A stretch of 64,000 bases of DNA, from contig JADLSH010000281.1 of the NCBI GenBank assembly GCA_016169945.1, forward strand, positions 310,001-374,000, in the 5' to 3' direction. The notes beneath the pieces were generated by a model. That model ran no database searches, was not told the origin of the DNA, and saw only the letters and a list, made by a program, of their open reading frames with translations. The translations under genes were made by a program, and so were the position numbers. Below, one piece after another: positions 38,001-50,000 of this stretch. Each line of letters opens with the position of its first letter. Position 1 is the first letter of the stretch. The DNA is from Trachythela sp. YZ-2020. Its lineage: Eukaryota; Cnidaria; Anthozoa; Malacalcyonacea; Clavulariidae.

Positions 38001-41000
38001 TATGCACTTAATATGTAGTTGCAAACATAATTGTTCTATTCAAGTTGAAAAATTTTAGCTTGGTTCGATGAATGTATAGACTTGGTCGGTATTTTCGATT
38101 TATCCACCGGATAGGCTAAACGGGCTTCGTGCAACCGGCCCCAGATCCCCACGGAGCCAGAGTGATAAGATTCTTATTTGGACTCGTGTATTGTTCAGTT
38201 GCAGTTCCGCATACCTGTAGTTTTGCGTGCAGTCGAAGCAGCAGCAAAGTCTCCATTGACCCGCTCAGGCACAATCCACTCGCCGTACCAATACTAATGG
38301 ACTGGAAACGTGAAATTGTAAAACGACGCGGCAAGACCAACAAACGTGACGTGTATTACCGCACGCCATGTAATCGCAGGCTCAGAAATGTGGCTGAAGT
38401 AATTAGGTATCTCCAGTTGACTGGCGAGAGCAGTTTAAACGTGGATCATTTTACATTTGATTGGAGAGTACGGACTGATAATGTTATAGCACCGGTATGT
38501 AAATTTTCGTATACACTCCACTTTTTGTAAATTCAAACAAAAATTTCGTGAAAGCCAAAATATGTATGCAGTTGTGCAGTTCAATTGAACATTGTATTTT
38601 TAAACCGATTCCCCCGTATTGAGGACATCCATTTTTGTCGTGCTCCCCCCCCCCCCCCCACCCCGCCCCTGGATTTTCCGCAGGTCTTTAATGAATATTT
38701 AGCCTACCCTGTGGAATTTCGCAGACTTTTGTGAATTTCTAACCCATCCCGTGGAAATTCCTTGATGGTTTTTTACCTAGCCAGTGGAAGTTCTACATTT
38801 TTTTCTTTGATAAGTAACTATCCCTTGGAAAATTCCTCGCTGATTTTGTATCCTATCCTTTGGAATTGTATTTAATTCTTCACCATCCTAAGGAAATTTC
38901 ATAAATTTTAGTTGTTTGATACCTTCCCGTGGAAATTTCATATTTTTGGGTTAGCTTTGGGGCGGTTGCGTATTAGAAATTTCCAGATGTTTTCATAAGG
39001 GGTGCGGGTGCGGATAAAAATGCAATGGTCCAATGTAATAAAGCGTTGTTTTTAAGCTCTGATAGATAGATAAACCTTTATTTTAGCAGGGTAATCCTTT
39101 CAGGGCACAGAAGGCACTGTTATCAATAGGAGCCCTGCATTAATAAATACACAACAATTACAAAATATTACAGAGTTTATAGCCTAGAGTATGAATATAG
39201 TTAAAAATGACTGAGAATAATGTTACATCTGATCGACTATATTTACTTAATTATTTCTAAAACTGTTTGAATATTATTTGAACGTATTGCATAAGCATGA
39301 TATTTAAAAATTGTAACACTGAAGTTTATATTTAAGTGGAATTATGCGGGGTTCGATGTCCGTATTTGAATAACTGGCAGGAAGGGAGAATATTTTCATA
39401 CTCTGTCTTTAGGCTGCCGTCGTTAGTGACATTTCAAGTGGACAAGAGAATCGTCCTCTGCCGGTAAGTTTGAGTGTCGTTCTAATCTGTTTTATACTAG
39501 CGTATTTTCTCATGTGGTAACCAGCGTGGCCGACTCTTCTAGGGGAGTGAGGCGAGGGAAAACGAGAGAAGTAAAACTGATCACCGCGCACTTGGTTAAT
39601 AGGGAGCTTAAGATCTACAACGCCAACGTCGACGACGCGGCGCTTCTAACAATGAAGTTTTTCGCTTGTAATAAAGCAATGGAAAAACTTGTAGTCCCAA
39701 GAGAATTCTCGACGTTGTCTCTGTCTTGTTCACGACGCCAACTAGAGCATTTTTACGTCCTCAGGACGACGGCAAGTCAGAAGGATGAATAGCTGCATTT
39801 CACGTTTGTTTTTACAGCCTGCATTGTAGTCGATAACTGCAGTTGAAACGTTTTAAAAGTCATGAATAAAAAGCTGTGAGCTAAAACAGGAACGTTGTTC
39901 AATCATCACGGTCTCTTTATGTTCACATATTTATATGGCGTTGTCGACTGCCACGTCGTCGTAGATCTTAAGGTCCCTAATACTTAACTAAACATGCAAG
40001 AATTGGCATTTTAGTGGTAGTCTAGTACCTGTAAAGGAGTTTGTATGCATTTCATTTAGGACAGATTATCTCAACTGTTTTAGGGTAAAATGACCATGGC
40101 GGTCAACATGGCATATGTGCCAAAACCCGAATCCGGGGCGAAAGTCCTGAAAATGACCACGCCCAGAAACGGCACTGTCGGCATAGCTCTAAATCCTGAA
40201 CCGCCAAAGCTACAGCCTTTTTGAATTGCTTATAGTGTTTAGAATGGTTGCTTTTATGGGTGGTCACTGGAGGGTGAAATTTGTCTAGGTATCATATTTT
40301 ACAAGAAAATGACTATGCACCATCCCAGGTCAACTGCTAATTATGCATCAAATTACTCATTCACCTGGCAAAGTCTATGTTTTCTTATTTCCCAAACATT
40401 TTTGTCATAGGATGAAAAAATATGCTTATTTTAATATAATTATTATAAATTTCATAAGGAATGATATTGTTTTGTTGAGATATAATACATTTCATTTCAC
40501 TTACCCCCCGCCAGAACACGATTTCAGCCATATTTTGCCGATTTGTTTGCTTTTTATCGCCGAGCCTCGCAAGTATCATCCAAATGTTCTACTTTAACAC
40601 AATGCTAGTTGACTAAAGAATAATTCAACCAAGTTTCGTCGGGTTTTAGAGTAGTGCCATGTATTTTATATTCGATTTTGTGTCCTTCGACATTTCCTCA
40701 ATTATGTAGCCATTGCAATGTCTCGCAGCTTCTCTGCCCGATAAATGCCACTTCTTCGTCCACATCTGTATTTATATTACAGTATCCAAAAATAATTGAT
40801 TGTAGAATAGTCCCAATCGAAAAATTGAAAGCATTACTCCCATTTGGGAGTGAAAAACCTTCCCTCGTTCATCAAGAACGAGAATCTAAAACAAAAGGTT
40901 CAAAATAATTTGAAAGTCTCGCGCAATCTTCACGAAAACTCCTCGTGGGCAACATTACAGGGGGGGGGAAACATTTTCACGAATACGTTTGGTGATTGCG

Positions 41001-44000
41001 TAAATCTCTGGTTTCTTTTTTATGGCTAAAGGAAACCAGAAAAATACAAAATTACGCGAATATTTGTTTATTTTGTCATAAAACATATAAACAGTTAAAC
41101 ACACGAACTTTACTTTGGGAGTTTGGGTTGCTGTGATCGCGAACAAACGTATTCGTGAAAATGTTACCCCCCCCCTGTAATGTTACCCACGAGCGGTTTT
41201 CGTGAAGATTGCGTGAGACTTTCAAATTATTTTGAACCTTTTGTTTTAGATTCTCGTTCTTGATGAACGAGGGAAGGTTTTTCACTCCCAAATGGGAGTA
41301 ATGCTTTCAATTTTTCGATTGGGACTATTCTACAATCAATTATTTTTGTATACTGTAATATAAATACTGGGGCCGGTTGTTCGAAGCCCATTTAGCTTAA
41401 ACGGTGAATAAGTCGAAAATATTGATCAAGTTTGTACATTCATCAAGTAACCAAACTAAAATAACTTCAAGTACAACAATTAGAACAATTATGTTAACTA
41501 TATATTGAGTGCATTAGTCAGTGTTTTTTAATTTTATAAAATGTGAATCTGTTAGTTAATTTTGACTTTTCCATCGTCCATCGTTGTTTTAAACGGGCTT
41601 CAAACAACCGGCCTAGATGTGTACGAAGAAGTGGCATTTATCGGCAGGGCAGAGAAGCGGCGAGACATTGCAATGGCTACATATGAGAGAAATGTGGCGC
41701 TACATAATTGAGGAAATGTCGAAGGACACAAAATCGAATATAAAATACATGGCACTACTCCAAAACCCGATGAAACTTGGTTGAATTATTCTTTAGTCAA
41801 CTAGCATTGTGTTAAAGTAGAACATTTGGATGATACTTGCGAGGCTCGGCGATAAAAAGCAAACAAATCGGCAAAATATGGCTGAAATCGTGTTCTGGCG
41901 GGGGGTAAGTGAAATGAAATGTGTTATATCTCAACAAAACAATATCATTCCTTATGAAATTTATAATAATTATATTAAAATAAGCATATTTTTTCATCCT
42001 ATGATAAAAAATTTTTAGGAAATAAGAAAACATAGACTTTGCCAGGTGAATGAGTAATTTGATGCATAATTAGCAGTTGACCTGGGATGGTGCATAGTCA
42101 TTTTCTTGTAAAATATGATACCTAGACAAATTTCACCCTCCAGTGACCACCCATAAAAGCAACCATTCTAAACACTATAAGCAATTCAGAAAGGCTGTAG
42201 CTTTGGCGGTTCAGGATTTAGAGCTATGCCGACAGTGCCGTTTCTGGGCGTGGTCATTTTCAGGACTTTCGCCCCGGATTCGGGTTTTGGCACATATGCC
42301 ATGTTGACCGCCATGGTCATTTTACCCTAAAACAGTTGAGATAATCTGTCCTAAATGAAATGCATACAAACTCCTTTACAGGTCCTAGACTATGGTGGAC
42401 CATTAGATTTTTGAGGGGGGTTGAGAATTGTCCTCGGAAAGAAAAAAAAAATTCTCCAACAAGCAACGCAGGTATTTTTTTGGCCGAAATGCTGTGCATA
42501 AATTTTTTTTATAATCTTGACCACTGCATGAAATTTATTATATAGTAGACAGTAAGATGGAAAAATATGCCGTGACATATTTTCCATATCTTCACTAGTG
42601 AGGATATCGATCACGTGATCATTTCCCGCCAATGGCTTTGTGTTTTGAAGTTGTCAATTTCACGATGACTATATAATAAAAAGAACATTACACGGTGGCT
42701 TGAAGATATGAATTTTATCTTCTCGTGTTGAAAACAATATTTTACTCATTCGCTGCGCTCATTCGTAAAATATTGTTTTCACCACTCGAAGATAAAATTC
42801 ATATCTTCGCGCCGCCGTGTAATATCCTCTATATATTTTATCCCGACAAGTCGTATTGAAACATTGTAAATATTTAGAAATTTAGAAATGCAATTTTTAC
42901 ACCGCAATGCAAAAACAAGATAGCTGTTTAACCCTTCGATTCTTTGAAAGACTAAGACAGATCGACCATCACTGGACTTTACATGATGCTGGAAGTGAAA
43001 GGCTAGGAACTATGCTAATGACTTACTCAGACCTGGAAAAAAATATTATATAAAGTATAGTGCTTTATAGAGATTTCGAGCACTGATAAAACTGATAATC
43101 TCACTTTTGAAAATTATCGCTTTTGAAGTTTATGAAAATGGATATTTTATTTCATTTTATTTTGTTTGAAAAGACTGTCCTTTATATAATAAACAGAAAA
43201 ATACATGGATGCTTGGAAATACCAGATTTATTTCTCGTGTTGAACATGATATCATGTTCAACACTCGAAATAAATCTGGTATATTATTCTCTATTTATTT
43301 CTGGGACCAATGTTATCAAACAAAAACATTTCTGTCAATATTCGGGCAGTTCGCTAACTAGCAAAGAACGCAAAGCTTAGCCAAACGTGTCCACCCTTTC
43401 CCTCCAACCACTGTTGATCTCACAACTGCACTGCAAATCAGCAAATATCTAGATCTGTATATCTAAAATACATCTTATGGTGATCTGCTTCTAGAGTCTA
43501 CACTCTAATATCAAATACTAGATTGTTGACTGTTGTACAGGTTGGCATTCTAGGAATTTTCTGGGAACTCAAAAAGTCCCATGGTCCGATACTTTTTCCA
43601 CCCCTGGATTTACTCTTACACTTATGCATGCTTATACTTCTAACCTTTTACTATTTAACTCTTAACTTGATTTACTTTACATTTCACTTTGTTAAATCCT
43701 TACTTATGATCATGCTTATGTCTTTACTTCTATACACTTAATCCCCGGTCAAACGAGGATGGGAGTTGATGAGAGTTCGCAAGTGAGAGTTTGCATGAGA
43801 GTTTGTTCAACTCTCTTGCCCCGATCAAACGGGAACGAGAGTTGCACGAGAGTTACGACAGAAATAATTTGGCGCGCAGAATGGAGCCTTGAGAATAATT
43901 TTAAAATTTTGGTAAACAAAGTGTTTAAATTTCCATCTTAGCTTTTCTTGTTATAAGCACAGTCCTAACGTGTTATTTTGTTAAACTAATTCTTATAGAA

Positions 44001-47000
44001 AGTGCAAAACACTAGTCTGACTATAGTTGTTTAAAATTCTTATGCAACTCTCATGACCGGTCAAACGAGCAAAACTCTCATCAACTCTCATCAAAATTTG
44101 AACCAGCTCAAAGTTGATGAGAGTTGATGAGAGTGCATGAGAGTCGATGAGAGTTGGTGGTCAAACGCGAGCAAGAGTTGACCTCGTTTGATCTGGGTTT
44201 ACTTTCACACCATTTCTGCTTGCTATTATCATATTTAAACCGAGTGCATTACGACTTTTTCAGGCTGTCAACGAAGTGGATGGAACCCGACCACCTAACA
44301 TTAAGTATATGAGTATGCGGCAGTTTGCACCCGAAGTTGAACTAACAACTGATCCTGAATTCATGGTCTGTTGTGATTGTAAAGATAATTGTTCGGTTAG
44401 TAGATGCAGTGTTATATATTAAATGAGCGTATGACCCCGGTTACAGGAACATCTCCCAGTCCCTGACATACTTTTGATTATTCAAATAAGTCAGCATGTA
44501 TTATAGACAAGTATAGAGTCTTGATCGACCAGTGGTTCTCAGTTATCCAGATGACTAGGTCCACCCATACGAACACAAAAGCAATATTTTAGAGCGACCT
44601 TCATAGATATAGTAATTTTCCTTTTGAAAATCATTCACATGGCGTCTTCTTGTCTGTTCTAGAAATGATTAAACGATCAGGTTAAATAATGTTGCAACGT
44701 GTTTCAAATTTACAAAAAAAATTACTCTCTGTGAATCGGTACCGTCTAGCACAAAGTGTTGTCCTATAGTGCAATGCAAAGAGCCCAGATAGTACACAGG
44801 TTTTCGGAAGACCGATTTGTATTGGCTGCATTTAACAATTGATTTTGTGTTGAGAACAGTGAAATTGCTTCGTTATTTTAGATACCTCCGTCGAATTGGA
44901 GGAAATCTTCTGAACATTTGCTTACTGACTCAAAGAGCCTACGCCCATTGGCAAATATGACATTTAGGTCGTGCGCAAATACTTATCAATCTTCGCATAA
45001 ACAGAATCCAATAGCGAGGACACTTCTAATAATAACTATTTGTTTATACATATTTAAATTTACACATTGTTCTTGCAAAATGCGACATGTTAGGCAATGA
45101 GAGTCTCGTTATGAAAGCTCAACTGCATACGTTGCGTACGTCCATAAGCACATCAAATGTCGTGACCACGTCTTTGCCAACGGTGTTAAATAGCCAGGCA
45201 CTTAACCGTGTAGTGCGTATGAACGACACTCGACTATGCACACAGCTCTGGTCTCAGACTCCAAAATTGCCCTGCTTCGTTATATGTATACCCTGAATGC
45301 CAACTTAGAAGCATGCAAGGTGACGCTTAAGACTTGGGAAGCTTAAACGTTGAATAGATTGAGGTGGAGAATCTTAATCCACTAAGCAATCTGCCACTTT
45401 GAGGCAGGTAGAATCGATATCCTGAAGAAAAAGGGTTCAGCTTAGTGCTGGGTTAATATAAACCTTATTGGCGGAGAATGTACAAGCAGCCAGGGCCGCG
45501 CGGAAAGGTTTGGGGGCCTGCGACAAAATACAACTTTAGGGCCCTAGTGGTTTTCCATCGCCGAGGATCTTTGGGATCTGGTGCTCCTTTAAGAAACTAA
45601 TTTCTAAACTTAAGGACAATCAGCTGGGTTATATCCTGTGTCCTAAAACGTTAAAATTTCCAATCTGTATACAGTATAATACTTAAATACGTCAGAGAGA
45701 TTCGGGGGGCATCCTCACGCGGAAAAATTGTGAAATCTAGGAGCTCAGGAATGACGAACTCCTGCATTCTGGGGGAGTACTTGACAGTTACAGCACAGTA
45801 AAAACCCGCGTATAAGAACCTAGATTTTAAGAACCTAAGATTGTCCATTTAGACCCCCTTCACATAAGAACCTATTTCAGCCTAGAAATTGAAACATGTT
45901 CTTATTTTGAGAAACTCGGTCAATGAACATACTCTAACACAGACATGTTTTTGATGTTATGTTCTTTTTGTTCAGTTAATCTTTCATAACTTGATATACA
46001 AGTGCATAAAGGGTGTGAATATGTTTAGATTGAAGACATTTTATAGCAAGTATTATGTATACCATACAAATAAAAAGGCCTTGCCCATCAGTAGCAAACA
46101 TATTTTTTTTCTTTGAAAATTAAGAACCTGTTTAAGAACCTAAATAGCCTAACTTCCCACTAGAGTTAATGACCATTTAAATAAGAACCTGTTTAGGCTA
46201 ACTTGGAAAAACCTAGGTTCTTATACGCGGGTTTTTACTGTATGCATATTTCAGTTTATTTTTGTTTGGAGGCCTTCTATAACTATGGGTCCGAGGCAAA
46301 TTGCCCTCTCCCCTGCTCTCTCTCTATCTTTGAGCGCCCCTGCATGCAACACCTATGGCCAGATCTGCAAATCCAGGATAGGCTCTGATTCTCACCTGAA
46401 ACGATACAAGAACTCTAGAAATTTGGAAACACCAACAACAATGCGTTGTTATCATAATATTTTTCGTGTATAAGTGAATTGTTTGAGAATAACATGCAGT
46501 GCATGGTTGAAATGTTATACATCCCACTCTCCAATCACAGAAAATGTGTGTAATGACACGTCGCCCCTGTGTGCAAGAAATTGAACAAAATGTCTTTTTT
46601 CAGGACGCCAGTAAATGTGCGTGTATTCAGTTAACGTTGCAAGGCTGCACGGCAATGGATATGAAAGATTTTGGCAAGATGACGTACCATTACAGGAGAT
46701 TAAGAGATTGTATTCAAACTGGGTAAGTTTCATATACAAAAGGACAATATTTTTAATAGGCCATGCATGCTTAGGTACACCACAGGTACAGTAAAAATCC
46801 GCAGTGGAAGGTGATTCAGCTTCACGATTATTTATGATTCGTCTGAAAATTACACGAACATGTAGGTAGGAATAAAATAAAGAACAGGTCGAAGAAAAGC
46901 ACGAAGTAGAACTGGTACTTACTTTTCGTCGAGCGCTTGACGATCTCTTTGACGATCATTTATTTCCTACCGCGCATGTTTCGTGACGATTCTTTCAGAC

Positions 47001-50000
47001 GAATAAAAATCAAAAATTGCTCTTAAGAGCCACGAGCCTGAAATGTTATAGGCAATTATTTAAGATACCTCAAATACAAGAACCGCTTCAGATTGGCAAA
47101 TAGGCTTGACTTTTGTATACTTTATCTGAAGTGGAAAGCGAGTGGGTAGTTCAAGCTGCTACGTATCCAAAAACATACCCTGTTAGATTGTTGTTAATAG
47201 GTACCAACGAAAATATGGTTTTCCGTGCAGGATTGCATGATCCTAACACGCGGGATGTTGCGAGACTTTCAGAAAGTCGAGCAACATCCTAAGTGTTAGG
47301 ATCACACAATTCTGCACGGAAAACCATTTGGTAATTATTTTGTAAAATAACGACAAAGAAACAACGTGTATTTTGTGCTTTCTGCTTGTGCATTCTCGTC
47401 AACGTCTTCCTCTGTTGCTAGAGCGAACCTCCGTTCCTTGTTTTCGTTCATTTCCTTCTCGTTCGACATATTTTAATTGTCAAATTTTACACCCGTTTTC
47501 AAAATTACGCGACCTGCCCTAAAATAATTTGAGTTGAAATGTCAGTTTTATGTCACGCGAACTGAAAATAGCAAACGTAAACAAAAGACATTTTAAACCA
47601 TATTTAATACCTGAGGGATATATTGAACCGAAATTAAAGCTAGATATACAAACGAAGAGAAATATCAATGAAAACATTACACCAGAAATCTTTCCCGTGA
47701 ATCACAAAAAGCATAATTTAACTGTGTGTCGAACCCGCTTGCGCTAGACTATAGCGTCATACTATAATTTTGTATTTTACAATAACTATCACTAAAATAT
47801 CTTGAGAATAATTCCAAACTCTATACATGAAGGCTACAAAGTTAATAATCTTCATAAGGAAAGACACATTTGAAGGCTTAACAGTAAACACTTTGAATTT
47901 TGAATTGACTTAGGGTATTTTCGGGCTAGTCGCGTAATTTTGAAAACGGGTGTAATTCAGGAGTTGAAAAAATTAGCATTTCCCGACATTTTAAATCCCT
48001 GCGAAGCGCCTAAAATTTTCTGTGCATGATTGTCTCATCCTGCACGGGTATTGACCAATCACAGTTCGCGTAGTAAGCATGTTTATAAGGCTCTTATTTC
48101 TTTCGTTTAGAATTTACGAGTGTAATTCTGAATGTTCTTGTACGAAGAACTGTCTGAATCGTGTTGTTCAGAACGGAATTCAATTACGATTGGAAGTCTT
48201 CAAGACGGAAAACAGGTACTATAAATATTTAATAAATTGTTTATACTCTCTGCGCTTATCTCGCCACCGCGTATAATATCCACGAACCATAAGTTATCTC
48301 ACGTGAATATTGTGAAATCTAAATTTTATTTTAGTCCTGGTTTTACGTTGTCTACCGGACAATTTTACTTTCTATATTCATAGCAACCTCTTGTGGAGGG
48401 ATAGATGTGGGAAAGAGTTTAAAAGTCAAACCCCGTCTCCCTAAATATTTCCCGGCCGTAGGGATCATACTTAAACAATGCAAGTGACTTGTCTTTAGTA
48501 GTTTATACATTAATATCTTACCCCATGAGACGGATTTACTTCTTAGTTGGAGAGTCCACGTACATTAGAGGTTTTAGCAGACATTCTCATAACATAATTT
48601 TTAACTTTCCCCTCTCTTTCTGTAGAGGTTGGGGTTTGAGAGCGACAGATGATATTCCTGCTGGTACTTTCGTATGTACTTATGCTGGTTATATATTGAA
48701 CGAAGAACTTGCAAATCAGGTAACGAGAGCCACAATAGTCGTGTTTACACCAGTGGCGGACACTAAGGAGGGGGCGGGGGAGAGGAGGTGTCGCCACCGA
48801 ATAATTTCTATAATAGCATTTAAATTATAGCAGATTAACTGAGTAACTTAGCCGAATTACCTATTATTTTAGCAAATTTGCATTACGTTTGAGGCAAAAA
48901 GATTTTGAGGACTGAAATTTTGAGAAACAAATGGACAGGAATATGTTGGAAACATAAATGAAGTGTCCGCCACTGATTTACACTACAAAGTGGAAAAGAC
49001 GGAGAACAGACTCCGCGTTTTCCCCTTTACCCCCCCCCCCCCACACACACCATCCCATAAAGTGGAAAAGATAGAGTCTGAAAAAATCGATTGCCTTTCG
49101 TAAAGAGAGACTTTTCGATAGGCTCCGTACTCTGTCTTTTCCACCATGCCGTGCAACACGTTTGTTTGTAGTTTTGTAAGGGAAAGTCTCGGTAGTTATA
49201 TAGAACTGTTGTCGGGAGCTACGGTAAAGTGTAATAATTTTAATTCTAATTTTGACAGGATGGTAGAAAGTATGGTGATGAATATATGGCTGAACTAGAC
49301 TATATTGGTAAGAATATAGTGCTGAGAAAGCACGCATTTTTGCATAAACAGGTTATTGATTACAATAGAGGATTAAAGATTTCAGTAGGAGAAATATTTT
49401 TCGAACAGTTGAAGCCATTCCCATTACACGAATATTATCAAGAGAGCAAAATTATCGCGGTTATCCAAGTATGATATAGAATTCAGTAAAACATTCTTGT
49501 CGATCCATTTTATCTTGACCACCAATTAATGTAGTATACAATGAATTCTCGACCATTTAGCTACGTTGCTGATGCGGAGGGGTAGCGGATGAAGGAATTT
49601 GTACCGACAAATATGCAGCAGTCTCCAGCAGTCTCTTTCTACTGGAAGAAATGCATGTCGAAAAGAAACCACGGGTTGTGTGCAAACCGAAATGCATTGA
49701 TTAAACCGCTTTTCCAGTGTGGAGTCCACAGTGTGGAGTCCACTGAAGGTTAAGAAAGGTCTTGGTGTCCTAAGAAAAATCCGGGACTGTACGCCATTTG
49801 AGTCATTACTAAACGTGTACTATGCAATTATTCAACCGCACTTTGACTACTGTTCGTCTGTGTGGGATATTTGTAATAAAGGCCTTAGAGAAAAATTGCA
49901 AAACCGTGCTGGAAGAATTATCACGCGCTCTGGTTATGAAATTAGGTCAGCAGAGATCATAGATAAACTAGGCTGGTAAACGTTAGAGCGCCGTTGGAAT

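Noticed and set aside
38129..38198. Upstream extension of the MBD exon frame
   Set aside because: It overlaps the terminus of the MITE at 37903-38144, and a good acceptor lies at 38198.
43523..43741. Leu-rich 72-codon frame as a small membrane protein
   Set aside because: A/T-rich ACTT-like simple sequence with no homologue pattern and intronic position.
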